DNA from: Citrobacter sp. RHB25-C09
GTDB lineage: Bacteria > Pseudomonadota > Gammaproteobacteria > Enterobacterales > Enterobacteriaceae
Direction of reading: 5' to 3'
Length of the DNA stretch: 64,000 bases
Assembly: GCF_013836145.1 (NCBI RefSeq)
Contig: NZ_CP057483.1
Span: 1,922,001-1,986,000, forward strand
Shown here in pieces: positions 26,900 through 36,188 of the stretch (position 1 is the stretch's first letter; every line of letters starts with the position of its first letter). The notes beneath the pieces were generated by a model. That model saw nothing but the letters and a program-made list of their open reading frames with translations. It was not told the DNA's origin and did not search any database. The translations under genes were made by a program, and so were the position numbers.

Positions 26900-26911
26900 C
26901 CCGTCAAAGAG
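26900..26911 (+). promoter_or_regulatory. ChiX sRNA pairing (trap) site in the chbB-chbC spacer
   Basis: CCCGTCAAAGAG is an exact complement of the CUCUUUGACGGG seed of the ChiX small RNA as I recall it from E. coli and Salmonella. There the chb transcript sequesters ChiX and so relieves chitoporin repression. ChiX itself lies outside the window. Confidence 0.8.
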
Positions 26912-26928
26912 TTATTTCATTTACTTAC

Positions 26929-26948
26929 ACCGCAATATTCATTGCGGT
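26929..26948 (+). other. Hairpin between chbB and chbC
   Basis: ACCGCAAT-ATTC-ATTGCGGT is a perfect eight-base stem with a four-base loop, 19 bases before the chbC start and 17 bases after the ChiX site. No T-run follows, so it is a structural element rather than a terminator. Confidence 0.65.
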
Positions 26949-26966
26949 ATTTAAGGGTATTTTTCT

Positions 26967-28325
26967 ATGAGTAACGTCATTGCTTCACTTGAAAAGGTAC
27001 TCCTTCCTTTTGCTGTCAAAATAGGAAAGCAGCCGCACGTTAATGCAATCAAAAACGGTTTTATTCGCTTAATGCCGTTAACCCTCGCAGGGGCCATGTT
27101 TGTATTAATAAATAACGTTTTCCTCAGCTTTGGGGAGGGGTCATTTTTTTATTCCATGGGTATTCGCCTCGATGCTTCTACCATTGAAACGTTAAATAGT
27201 TTTAAAGGTATCGGCGGAAACGTCTACAACGGTACGCTGGGTATTATGTCTCTGATGGCTCCCTTCTTTATTGGGATGGCGCTGGCAGAGGAGCGTAAAG
27301 TTGACTCCCTGGCAGCGGGACTTTTATCCGTAGCCGCGTTTATGACTGTCACCCCTTACAGCGTGGGTGAGGCTTATGCCGTCGGCGCGAACTGGTTGGG
27401 CGGCGCGAATATCATTTCCGGTATTATTATCGGTCTGGTGGTCGCGGAAATGTTCACCTTCGTGATCCGTCGCAATTGGGTCATTAAATTACCCGACAGT
27501 GTCCCTGCCTCCGTATCGCGTTCATTCTCAGCGTTAATTCCGGGCTTTATTATCCTTTCTGTGATGGGGATCATCGGTTGGGCGCTGAACAACTGGGGAA
27601 CAAACTTCCACCAGATCATCATGGACACCATTTCTACACCGCTGGCCTCTCTGGGTAGCGTTGTGGGTTGGGCCTATGTCCTGTTCGTTCCGCTGCTGTG
27701 GTTCTTCGGTATCCACGGTTCCCTGGCGCTGACCGCGCTGGATAGCGGGATTATGACGCCATGGGCACTGGAAAACATCGCCATCTACCAGCAGTACGGT
27801 TCTGTTGATGCCGCGCTGGCCGCGGGTAAAACGTTCCACATCTGGGCGAAGCCGATGCTGGACTCCTATATTTTCCTCGGTGGTAGCGGTGCAACCCTCG
27901 GTTTGATTATTGCTATCTTCCTGGCATCCCGCCGTGCGGATTATCGTCAGGTCGCAAAACTGGCGCTGCCATCCGGTATCTTCCAGATTAACGAACCGAT
28001 TCTGTTCGGTCTGCCGATCATCATGAACCCGGTTATGTTTATCCCGTTCATTTTGGTTCAGCCGATTCTGGCCGCCATCACGCTGATTGCTTACTATCTG
28101 GGTATCATCCCGCCGATTACCAACATCGCGCCGTGGACAATGCCAACCGGTCTGGGGGCGTTCTTTAATACCAACGGAAGCGTCGCCGCGCTGTTGGTCG
28201 CACTGTTCAACTTAGGGATCGCCACGCTGATTTACCTGCCATTCGTGGTGGTGGCGAACAAAGCGCAGAACGTGATCGACAAAGAAGAGAGCGAAGAAGA
28301 CATCGCTAACGCACTGAAATTCTAA
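26967..28325 (+). CDS. chbC: PTS N,N'-diacetylchitobiose EIIC permease
   Basis: Integral membrane channel of the chitobiose PTS, 452 residues, of the lactose/cellobiose EIIC family. Start MSNVIASLEKVLLPFAVKIG; repeated membrane segments, and the sugar-binding loop region FQINEPILFGLPI (around residue 340) with its conserved NEP motif. Receives phosphate from ChbA through ChbB. It ends in the charged cytoplasmic tail DKEESEEDIANALKF. Expression is coupled to the upstream chbB. Confidence 0.97.
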   Translation: MSNVIASLEKVLLPFAVKIGKQPHVNAIKNGFIRLMPLTLAGAMFVLINNVFLSFGEGSFFYSMGIRLDASTIETLNSFKGIGGNVYNGTLGIMSLMAPFFIGMALAEERKVDSLAAGLLSVAAFMTVTPYSVGEAYAVGANWLGGANIISGIIIGLVVAEMFTFVIRRNWVIKLPDSVPASVSRSFSALIPGFIILSVMGIIGWALNNWGTNFHQIIMDTISTPLASLGSVVGWAYVLFVPLLWFFGIHGSLALTALDSGIMTPWALENIAIYQQYGSVDAALAAGKTFHIWAKPMLDSYIFLGGSGATLGLIIAIFLASRRADYRQVAKLALPSGIFQINEPILFGLPIIMNPVMFIPFILVQPILAAITLIAYYLGIIPPITNIAPWTMPTGLGAFFNTNGSVAALLVALFNLGIATLIYLPFVVVANKAQNVIDKEESEEDIANALKF

Positions 28326-28377
28326 GTTTAACCCGGCATGGGGCAACCCGTGCCGGGTGATAAAGAGGAGCAAGAAT

Positions 28378-28728
28378 ATGATGGATCTCGACAACATTAC
28401 GGATTCCCAGACCGAAGCGGAAGAGCTTGAAGAAGTGGTCATGGGGCTGATTATCAACTCAGGACAGGCGCGCAGTCTGGCTTATGCAGCGCTCAAGCAG
28501 GCGAAGCAGGGTGATTTTGAGGCAGCGAAGGCGATGATGGATAAGTCGCGCCTGGCACTAAACGAAGCGCACCTGGTACAAACAAAACTGATTGAAGGCG
28601 ATCAGGGCGAGGGTAAAATGAAGGTTAGCCTGGTGCTGGTTCATGCCCAGGATCACCTGATGACGTCAATGCTGGCCCGTGAACTGGTGACAGAGTTGAT
28701 TGAGCTTCATGAGAAGCTGAGTAAGTAA
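28378..28728 (+). CDS. chbA: PTS N,N'-diacetylchitobiose EIIA component
   Basis: Soluble EIIA of the lactose family, 116 residues, a helical trimer. The phosphorylated His is His89 in VLVHAQDHLMT, counted directly. The ATG at 28378 (MMDLDN) is supported by AGAGGAG upstream; a longer frame is discounted. Accepts phosphate from HPr and passes it to ChbB Cys10. Confidence 0.97.
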   Translation: MMDLDNITDSQTEAEELEEVVMGLIINSGQARSLAYAALKQAKQGDFEAAKAMMDKSRLALNEAHLVQTKLIEGDQGEGKMKVSLVLVHAQDHLMTSMLARELVTELIELHEKLSK

Positions 28729-28735
28729 GGAGTTG

Positions 28736-29578
28736 ATGATGCAACTACAGGCCATCGCACCGGAAATTACCACTGCGCGTGAGCAGCAGTTGTTTAATGG
28801 CAAGAATTTCCATGTCTTTATCTACAACAAGACGGAGAGCGCCTGCGGTTTACATCAGCATGATTACTATGAGTTTACGCTGGTTTTGACCGGCCGCTAT
28901 TATCAGGAAATCAACGGTAAACGCGTGCTGCTGGAGCGTGGGGACTTTGTGTTCGTTCCGCTGGGTTCGCATCATCAGAGCTTCTACGAGTTTGGCGCAA
29001 CGCGCATTTTGAACGTTGGGATCAGCAGACGTTTTTTTGAACAGCACTACGGCCCGTTAATGCCATACTGCTTTGTGGCCTCGCAGGTCTATCGCACCAA
29101 CAGCGCTTTTTTAACCTATGTCGAGACGGTAATCTCCTCACTCAACTTTCGCGATACCGGGCTGGAAGAATTTGTCGAAGTGGTCACCTTCTACATAATT
29201 AACCGCCTGCGACATTATCGTGAGGAGCAGGTTCTGGATGATATTCCGCAATGGTTAAAGGCCACTGTCGAGGCCATGCACGATAAAAGGCAGTTTGCTG
29301 AGCATGCGCTGGAAAATATGGTTGCCCTGTCCGCAAAATCACAGGAATACCTGACACGCGCAACGCAGCGTTATTACAGCAAAACGCCGATGCAATTAAT
29401 TAATGAAATTCGCATCAATTTTGCTAAAAAGCAGTTAGAAATGACCAACTATTCTGTCACTGATATTGCTTATGAAGCAGGATACAGTAGTCCAAGTCTG
29501 TTTATAAAAACGTTTAAAAAAATGACGTCATTTACGCCAAATAGCTATCGTAAAAAGCTAACGCAATATAATCAGTAA
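28736..29578 (+). CDS. chbR: Chitobiose operon regulator ChbR (AraC family)
   Basis: Dual regulator of the chb operon, 280 residues. An N-terminal cupin domain (LHQHDYYEFTLVLTGRYYQEI, near residue 40) precedes a C-terminal AraC-type helix-turn-helix pair (NYSVTDIAYEAGYSSPSLFIKTFKK). Known to repress without inducer and to activate with phosphorylated chitobiose and CRP. Starts at 28736 or 28739; AAGGAG at 28727-28732 fits the second slightly better. An embedded regulator inside its own target operon. Confidence 0.95.
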   Translation: MMQLQAIAPEITTAREQQLFNGKNFHVFIYNKTESACGLHQHDYYEFTLVLTGRYYQEINGKRVLLERGDFVFVPLGSHHQSFYEFGATRILNVGISRRFFEQHYGPLMPYCFVASQVYRTNSAFLTYVETVISSLNFRDTGLEEFVEVVTFYIINRLRHYREEQVLDDIPQWLKATVEAMHDKRQFAEHALENMVALSAKSQEYLTRATQRYYSKTPMQLINEIRINFAKKQLEMTNYSVTDIAYEAGYSSPSLFIKTFKKMTSFTPNSYRKKLTQYNQ

Positions 29579-29693
29579 TTATTTTAGACAACAGGTTTTT
29601 AAGCTTGCCCATTAACGCCGGGACTGCCGGGTTATACCTGATACCAGGGCCAAGCATAATTCACGCCAGTGTAAAACACTGAAGGGAGAAATT

Positions 29694-31049
29694 ATGAACC
29701 AGAAATTAAAAGTCGTCACCATTGGAGGCGGTAGCAGCTATACCCCGGAATTACTTGAAGGCTTTATTAAGCGTTACCACGAATTGCCGGTAACCGAATT
29801 GTGGCTGGTTGATGTGGCGGGCGGCGAAGAGAAACTGGATATTATTTATAATCTCTGCCAGCGAATGATCGATAAAGCCGGTGTGCCGATGAAGGTGTTC
29901 AAAACCCTCGACCGCCGCGAAGCGCTGAAGGATGCTGATTTTGTCACGACACAGCTGCGTGTAGGTCAACTGAAAGCCCGTGAACTGGATGAGCGTATTC
30001 CGCTGAGCCACGGCTACCTGGGCCAGGAAACCAACGGGGCAGGTGGTCTGTTTAAAGGACTGCGAACCATTCCGGTGATTTTTGACATTATCAAAGACGT
30101 CGAAGAACTGTGTCCGAACGCCTGGGTGATTAACTTTACTAACCCGGCCGGCATGGTGACCGAAGCGGTTTATCGTCACACCGGGTTTAAGCGCTTTATT
30201 GGCGTGTGCAACATTCCTGTCGGCATGAAGATGTTCATTGGTGATGTGCTGAAGTTGAGCGACAGCGACGATCTTTCCATCGATCTGTTTGGCCTCAACC
30301 ATATGGTGTTCATTAAAGATGTGCTGGTGAATGGTAAATCCCGCTTCGCCGAACTGCTGGACGGCGTAGCCTCTGGTCAGCTTAAAGCCTCCGGCGTGAA
30401 GAACATTTTCGATCTGCCGTTCAGCGAAGGTCTGATTCGTTCACTGAACCTGCTGCCGTGTTCTTATCTGCTGTATTACTTTAAGCAGAAAGAGATGCTG
30501 GCGATTGAAATGGGTGAATACTATAAAGGCGGCGCGCGCGCTCAGGTGGTGCAGAAGGTCGAAAAACAACTGTTCGACCTGTATAAGAACCCGGATCTGA
30601 ACGTGAAACCGAAAGAACTGGAACAGCGCGGTGGTGCATACTATTCCGACGCGGCCTGTGAAGTCATTAACGCCATCTTCAATGATAAGCAGACCGAGCA
30701 CTACGTGAACATTCCCCATCATGGTCATGTAGACAACATTCCTGCTGACTGGGCGGTCGAAATGACCTGTACGCTGGGCCGTGATGGCGCGACGCCAACC
30801 CCGCGTATCACCCATTTCGACGAAAAAGTGATGGGCCTGATCTACACCATTAAAGGCTTTGAAGTGGCCGCAAGCAACGCAGCGCTGAGCGGTGAGTTTA
30901 ATGATGTGTTGTTGGCACTGAATCTGAGCCCGTTGGTGCATTCCGATCGCGATGCTGAAATCCTGGCGCGTGAACTGATCCTTGCGCATGAGAAGTGGTT
31001 GCCGAACTTCGCTCAGTGCATTGAAAAGCTTAAAGGTACGCAACACTAA
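29694..31049 (+). CDS. chbF: 6-phospho-beta-glucosidase / chitobiase ChbF (GH4)
   Basis: NAD+ and Mn2+ dependent glycosidase family 4 enzyme that cleaves phosphorylated, deacetylated chitobiose. 451 residues. Rossmann start VVTIGGGSSYTPELLEG, then VNFTNPAGMVTEAV, and metal-binding GVCNIPVGM, with Cys173-type and His residues of GH4 in VCN and GLNHMVF. Placed after chbR behind GAAGGGAG. It requires prior deacetylation by ChbG. Confidence 0.96.
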   Translation: MNQKLKVVTIGGGSSYTPELLEGFIKRYHELPVTELWLVDVAGGEEKLDIIYNLCQRMIDKAGVPMKVFKTLDRREALKDADFVTTQLRVGQLKARELDERIPLSHGYLGQETNGAGGLFKGLRTIPVIFDIIKDVEELCPNAWVINFTNPAGMVTEAVYRHTGFKRFIGVCNIPVGMKMFIGDVLKLSDSDDLSIDLFGLNHMVFIKDVLVNGKSRFAELLDGVASGQLKASGVKNIFDLPFSEGLIRSLNLLPCSYLLYYFKQKEMLAIEMGEYYKGGARAQVVQKVEKQLFDLYKNPDLNVKPKELEQRGGAYYSDAACEVINAIFNDKQTEHYVNIPHHGHVDNIPADWAVEMTCTLGRDGATPTPRITHFDEKVMGLIYTIKGFEVAASNAALSGEFNDVLLALNLSPLVHSDRDAEILARELILAHEKWLPNFAQCIEKLKGTQH

Positions 31050-31061
31050 TCGAGGTAGAGT

Positions 31062-31820
31062 ATGGAACGCTTATTGATAGTAAACGCGGACGATTTTGGC
31101 CTGAGTAAGGGCCAAAACTACGGCATCGTGGAAGCCTGTCGTTATGGCGTGGTGACCTCTACAACGGCGCTGGTTAATGGTGAGGCTATTGACCATGCGA
31201 CGCAGTTAAGCCGGGAAGTGCCAGAACTGGCGGTAGGGATGCACTTTGTCCTGACGCTGGGGAACCCCTTAACTGAGATGCCAGGGCTGACCCGCGAAGG
31301 GCGTCTGGGGAAATGGATATGGCAGATGGCTGAAGAGAATAGTCTGCCGCTGGATGAAATTTCTCGCGAACTGGAAAGTCAATATCAGCGTTTCATCGAC
31401 CTGTTTGGGCGGGAGCCTACGCATCTGGACAGTCACCACCATGTGCATATGATCCCGCAGATTTTCCCGCTTGTGACCAGATTTGCCGCTGAACGCGGCG
31501 TTGCGCTGCGAATCGATCGCCAACCGGTGTTTAACGCAACGGATTTACCGCAAACTCTGCGTAGTTCGCAGGGTTTCAGCAGTGAGTTTTACGGTGAAGA
31601 GATTTCTGAAGCGTTATTTTTGAACGTACTGGATGCCTCAGCAAACCGTGGCAAGTCCTCACTGGAAGTCATGTGTCATCCGGCGTTCGTTGATAACACG
31701 ATCCGCCAGAGCGCCTATTGTTACCCCCGTTTGGCTGAACTGGATGTGCTGACCTCTGATTCGCTAAGGAATGCGATTACAGAGCGTGGTTACCGCCTGG
31801 GCAGTTTTCTTGATGTGTGA
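31062..31820 (+). CDS. chbG: Chitooligosaccharide deacetylase ChbG (YdjC family)
   Basis: Removes an acetyl group from chitobiose-6-phosphate before ChbF can act. 252 residues. The YdjC metal-binding Asp/His are visible: NADDFGLSKGQNYG at the N-terminus, then LDSHHHVHMIP (around residue 122) and VMCHPAFVD. Last gene of chbBCARFG, 12 bases after chbF, followed by an intrinsic terminator. Confidence 0.96.
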   Translation: MERLLIVNADDFGLSKGQNYGIVEACRYGVVTSTTALVNGEAIDHATQLSREVPELAVGMHFVLTLGNPLTEMPGLTREGRLGKWIWQMAEENSLPLDEISRELESQYQRFIDLFGREPTHLDSHHHVHMIPQIFPLVTRFAAERGVALRIDRQPVFNATDLPQTLRSSQGFSSEFYGEEISEALFLNVLDASANRGKSSLEVMCHPAFVDNTIRQSAYCYPRLAELDVLTSDSLRNAITERGYRLGSFLDV

Positions 31821-31830
31821 CTCCTGAGTT

Positions 31831-31858
31831 TGCGGCGCAAAATTGCGCCGCATTTTTT
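31831..31858 (+). terminator. Terminator of the chb operon
   Basis: TGCGGCGCAA and TTGCGCCGCA form a perfect ten-base stem followed by six Ts. Confidence 0.9.
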
Positions 31859-31872
31859 CCCTGGCCGACGAA

Positions 31873-34131
31873 TCAGGCAGGCACCAAAGGAACTTTACCG
31901 GTGCGTGACCAGACGCGGTGACCCATCATTAGCGTAAAGAGCTGATCCATAAACTGGCTGTCAGCACTGTCTGCTTCCACAATGCCTTCTTCGCCCTGAC
32001 TATCGACGTTTAGCACGGTTTTAAAGCGGCGGGCGTCACCGGCCAGTGCAATGGGCTTAAGGTGTTTATACGCTTCCAGCAGGTAATAGCGGGCATCACC
32101 GGTGTCTTCAATATCCGCAATATCGCCGCAAGGGACAATCACCGCATCCACCGTTAGCGACGGAGCGCCAGCAAAGGTGGCGGCAATGGTCAGTACTGAA
32201 CCGTCATCCGCCACGACTTCACCCATTCGCGAATAGAGCAGCTTCGCATGTACGCCTTTTGCCTTTAACGCTTGTAGAATGGCCAGCAGATCGGCGGACT
32301 TCACTTTATCGTTGAGCAAAATCGCGACGACACGGCCTTTGATATCGCCATCGGGAATGGCGTACAGGCTCAGCGAAGGATCTTTTTTCACTCCGCTTAC
32401 ATCCGCAGGCGGCGCGATTTGCATTTGCTCAGGAGTCAGTTCGATCCCCAGATTTTTGCCCACGGCCTGTGCCAGATTAATATCTATCCGCGCAAGTTGA
32501 TCGACCACCCGCTCACGAATATAAGCACGACCCACCTTACTTAACTCAAAGCTAAAGGCATCAATGATATGCAGTTGCTCAACGGGCGTCTGGCTTAGCC
32601 AGAAGAGACGAGGGTGGGCGTAGTATTCACCAAAAGAGGGGCTACGCTCACGGATTTTGTTACCGTCGACACGCTCCTGATAAGTCTCGAATCCGCCACG
32701 TTTGGGGCCAGGCGGCGTTTCACGCGGCCAGTTATCATTGATGGAGTTGGGTTCGTAGTTTGCCGGGTTGGTATCGATATCCTGGCGATGCATACCGTCA
32801 CGCTGGAAGTTGTGATACGGGCAGGTTGGACGGTTAATCGGGATTTCATGGAAGTTAGGACCGCCGAGACGACTGATCTGCGTATCGGTATACGAGAACA
32901 GACGGCCCTGTAGCAAGGGATCGTTGGTGAAATCCAGACCCGGTACAATATGCCCCGGATGGAAGGCGGCCTGCTCGGTTTCGGCGAAGAAGTTATCGGG
33001 GTTACGGTTGAGCACCATTTTACCGACGCGCTGCACCGGAACCAGCTCTTCAGGAATCAGCTTGGTAGGGTCGAGAAGGTCAAAATCGAATTTGAACTCA
33101 TCCTCTTCCGGGATGAGCTGGAAGCCTAGCTCATATTCCGGGAAATCACCGGCTTCAATGGCTTCCCACAGTTCGCGACGGTGAAAGTCCGGATCGCGAC
33201 CGGTGAGCTTTTGCGCTTCGTCCCAGACCAGTGACGCTTTTCCGGCCAGCGGTTTCCAGTGAAAACGGACAAACGTCGCTTTGCCTTCGGCGTTAATCAG
33301 CCGGAAGGTATGGATGCCAAAGCCTTCCATGGTGCGGTAGCTACGCGGAATACCCCGGTCTGACATCGCCCAGATCACGTTATGCAGCGTTTCAGGCTGG
33401 AGCGACACATAATCCCAGAACGTATCGTGGGCGCTTTGTCCCTGAGGCAGAGCCCAGTGCGGCTCGGGTTTTACGGCATGAACGAAATCAGGGAATTTAT
33501 GTGCATCCTGTATAAAAAAGACCGGCGTGTTATTACCGACCAGGTCAAATACGCCTTCTTCGGTGTAGAACTTCGTGGCAAAACCGCGAATATCACGCAC
33601 GGTATCCGCTGAGCCTGCACCGCCCTGAACCGTGGAGAACCGGACGAACACTGGGGTGATCTTATCCGGATCGGAAAGGAAATCCGCTTTGGTGATATCG
33701 CTCAGATCTTTATACGGCTGGAAATAGCCGTGTGCCGCTGAGCCACGTGCGTGAACAATCCTTTCCGGAATGCGCTCATGGTCAAAATGGGTGATCTTCT
33801 CCCGCAGGATGAAATCCTCCAGCAGGGTTGGCCCGCGACTTCCTGCGCGCAGTGAGTTTTGATCGTCCGCGATACGAACGCCCTGATTCGTGGTTAGCGC
33901 AAAGTTTTCGCTACCCTTGCGCACGCTATCCAGTGCACTGAGCTTTTTATTCGCCGTGTCTGGCGCCTTCAGGCTGCCGGGCGCGGTGGGCTGAGCACCA
34001 GGTGGTGTGGGTTCAGGCGTTGGGCGGTGAGAGCCGTCCTCGGGTGCCAGTGAGTCCAGGCCGGGTTGTGATTCGCGGGTATCATGAACAGGCGAAGCAT
34101 GTGGATGGGCATTTTTTTCATTATGCGACAT
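31873..34131 (-). CDS. katE: Catalase HPII
   Basis: Large-subunit monofunctional catalase of stationary phase (sigma-S regulated in E. coli). 752 residues (E. coli 753). Distal haem motif HFDHERIPERIVHARGSAAHGYF contains the essential His near 128, and a proximal-side RLFSYTDTQISRLG block holds the haem-ligand Tyr. The extra C-terminal flavodoxin-like domain typical of HPII is present (SLYAIPDGDIKGRVVAILL). ATG at 34131 (MSHNEKNAHPH) matches the E. coli start; an in-frame ATG at 34146 lacks a ribosome-binding site. Divergent from cedA. Confidence 0.96.
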   Translation of the reverse strand: MSHNEKNAHPHASPVHDTRESQPGLDSLAPEDGSHRPTPEPTPPGAQPTAPGSLKAPDTANKKLSALDSVRKGSENFALTTNQGVRIADDQNSLRAGSRGPTLLEDFILREKITHFDHERIPERIVHARGSAAHGYFQPYKDLSDITKADFLSDPDKITPVFVRFSTVQGGAGSADTVRDIRGFATKFYTEEGVFDLVGNNTPVFFIQDAHKFPDFVHAVKPEPHWALPQGQSAHDTFWDYVSLQPETLHNVIWAMSDRGIPRSYRTMEGFGIHTFRLINAEGKATFVRFHWKPLAGKASLVWDEAQKLTGRDPDFHRRELWEAIEAGDFPEYELGFQLIPEEDEFKFDFDLLDPTKLIPEELVPVQRVGKMVLNRNPDNFFAETEQAAFHPGHIVPGLDFTNDPLLQGRLFSYTDTQISRLGGPNFHEIPINRPTCPYHNFQRDGMHRQDIDTNPANYEPNSINDNWPRETPPGPKRGGFETYQERVDGNKIRERSPSFGEYYAHPRLFWLSQTPVEQLHIIDAFSFELSKVGRAYIRERVVDQLARIDINLAQAVGKNLGIELTPEQMQIAPPADVSGVKKDPSLSLYAIPDGDIKGRVVAILLNDKVKSADLLAILQALKAKGVHAKLLYSRMGEVVADDGSVLTIAATFAGAPSLTVDAVIVPCGDIADIEDTGDARYYLLEAYKHLKPIALAGDARRFKTVLNVDSQGEEGIVEADSADSQFMDQLFTLMMGHRVWSRTGKVPLVPA

Positions 34132-34344
34132 TGAACTCGTCTCCATTTTCCATTGCTGAAAGGGTCGATGTTTTTTGTCAAAAACTCACTAACTATAGAC
34201 CATCACTGGTTATCCGCCGGATAACACTCGCCCGATCGGGCAGTCTGTGGCAGAAAGAGCACGCCGAGAGCAGGACGGGCAGGGGAAAAATCAGCTAATA
34301 TAGTGTTTTTCTGATTTTTAGAATTTGTCTTTAGTGAAGCCTTA

Positions 34345-34587
34345 ATGATGAAACCTCTTCGCCAACAAAATCGCCCGGTTATTAGCTATGTGCCTCGCGT
34401 CGAACCTGCGCCTCCGGAACATGCAATAAAAATGGACGCCTTTCGTGACGTGTGGATATTACGCGGAAAGTATGTCGCGTTCGTCTTAATGGGGGAGTCG
34501 TTTCAGCGATCGCCTGCGTTTACCGTGCCGGAGTCCGCTCAACGTTGGGCAAATCAGGTGCGCCAGGAAAACGAGATCGCGGATTAA
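34345..34587 (+). CDS. cedA: Cell division activator CedA
   Basis: Small DNA-binding protein of 80 residues, known to restore division when DNA replication is unbalanced and to bind RNA polymerase. The conserved core RDVWILRGKYVAFVLMGESF and VPESAQRWANQVRQE identify it. Starts at the first of two adjacent ATGs. Shares a bidirectional terminator with the convergent tcyP. Confidence 0.92.
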   Translation: MMKPLRQQNRPVISYVPRVEPAPPEHAIKMDAFRDVWILRGKYVAFVLMGESFQRSPAFTVPESAQRWANQVRQENEIAD

Positions 34588-34611
34588 TTAGCGATGTCGC
34601 CACGCTCAAAT

Positions 34612-34637
34612 AAAAAAACCGCCGAGGCGGTTTTTTT
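34612..34637. terminator. Bidirectional terminator between cedA and tcyP
   Basis: AAAAAAACCGCC-GA-GGCGGTTTTTTT is a nearly perfect palindrome with A/T runs on both sides, serving both converging genes. Confidence 0.92.
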
Positions 34638-34663
34638 ATTTAGCATGTCACTTCGGACGGGTG

Positions 34664-36055
34664 TTAACGATGTGCCAGTTCGGCGTCGTCTTCGCTGTCC
34701 AGAATGGTTTTATCGGTTTGCTTGAGCCACTGACTGGCAAGCGTCCCTGCCGTCATTGAACCGCTCACGTTCAGTGCGGTACGTCCCATGTCGATCAGCG
34801 GCTCGACGGAGATCAACAGCGCCACCAGCGTTACCGGCAGGCCCATTGCCGGCAGAACAATCAGCGCAGCGAACGTTGCGCCACCACCAACGCCGGCAAC
34901 CCCAGCGGAGCTCACGGTGACGATACCCACCAGGGTAGCAATCCACACCGGATCTAACGGGTTAATCCCGACGGTAGGGGCGACCATGACTGCCAGCATG
35001 GCAGGGTACAGGCCCGCACAGCCGTTCTGACCAATCGTTGCGCCAAAAGAGGCGGCAAAGCTGGCTATCGATTCCGGCACACCCAGACGACGCGTCTGCG
35101 CTTCAACGTTCAGCGGGATAGACGCGGCGCTGGAACGACTGGTGAAAGCAAAGGTCAGCACCGGCCATACCTTGCGGAAGTACTTGAGCGGGCTCACGCC
35201 GTTAACACCCAGCAGTACGCCGTGTACCACAAACATAATCCCCAGACCCAGGTAAGAGGCGATCACAAAGCTACCGAGCTTAATGATGTCCTGCAGGTTT
35301 GAACCCGCCACCACTTTGGTCATCAGCGCCAACACGCCGTATGGCGTAAGTTGCATCACCAGACGAACCAGCTTCATAACCCAGCTTTGCAGGGTATCGA
35401 TAGCAGTTAATACGCGTTCACCTTTAGGGGCGTCATCTTTCAGCAGCTTCAGGGCGGCAACCCCGAGGAAGGCGGCGAAAATCACAACGCTGATAATTGA
35501 CGTCGGATTGGCACCGGTCAGATCGGCAAACGGGTTTTTCGGCACAAACGACAGCACCAGTTGCGGAACGCTGAGATCGGCCACTTTGCCAACATAGTTG
35601 GTTTCAATTGCGTTCAGACGCGCTGTTTCTGCGCCCCCTTGCACCAGACCTTCGGCCGTCAGACCAAAGAGATTGGTGACCAGAACACCGACAAGTGCAG
35701 CAATCAGGGTCGTGAACAACAGCGTACCAATGGTCAGGAAGCTGATTTTCCCCAACTGCGAGGCGTTATGCAAACGGGCGACCGCGCTCAGAATCGAAGC
35801 GAACACCAGCGGCATGACGATCATTTGCAGCAGTTGCACATAGCCGTTGCCGACGATATTGAACCACTGGACGGAATCCTTCAGTACCTGACTGTCAGAA
35901 CCATAAATAGTGTGCAGGGCCAGACCAAAGATCACCCCCATCACCAGACCGACCAGTACTTTCTTTGCCAGACTCCATTGTTTATGACGGGCTTGCGCCA
36001 GCACAAACAGCAGAATAACGAACACCACAATGTTCGCGATTAATGGAAAATTCAT
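34664..36055 (-). CDS. tcyP: L-cystine/sulfur compound transporter TcyP
   Basis: Sodium- or proton-coupled importer of L-cystine in the dicarboxylate/amino acid:cation symporter (DAACS) family, 463 residues as in E. coli. The transport core shows TSRSSAASIPLNVEAQ (serine-rich reentrant loop), FAASFGATIGQNGCAGLYPAM, and TVSSAGVAGVGGGATFAALI. About eight to ten membrane segments. The E. coli gene is CysB controlled; the upstream 133 bases are AT-rich and no site was resolved. Confidence 0.95.
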   Translation of the reverse strand: MNFPLIANIVVFVILLFVLAQARHKQWSLAKKVLVGLVMGVIFGLALHTIYGSDSQVLKDSVQWFNIVGNGYVQLLQMIVMPLVFASILSAVARLHNASQLGKISFLTIGTLLFTTLIAALVGVLVTNLFGLTAEGLVQGGAETARLNAIETNYVGKVADLSVPQLVLSFVPKNPFADLTGANPTSIISVVIFAAFLGVAALKLLKDDAPKGERVLTAIDTLQSWVMKLVRLVMQLTPYGVLALMTKVVAGSNLQDIIKLGSFVIASYLGLGIMFVVHGVLLGVNGVSPLKYFRKVWPVLTFAFTSRSSAASIPLNVEAQTRRLGVPESIASFAASFGATIGQNGCAGLYPAMLAVMVAPTVGINPLDPVWIATLVGIVTVSSAGVAGVGGGATFAALIVLPAMGLPVTLVALLISVEPLIDMGRTALNVSGSMTAGTLASQWLKQTDKTILDSEDDAELAHR

Positions 36056-36188
36056 CCCCGTTCTCCTGATTTATTATTCGTGTTGCTATCTGGAGCGACA
36101 CTGATGGCGCAAGGTTACCAGAACTGTGACGGCGCTCTTATATTCAAATGGAATTGCTTATAGCAAAAATGACAATTACGCCGATTAA

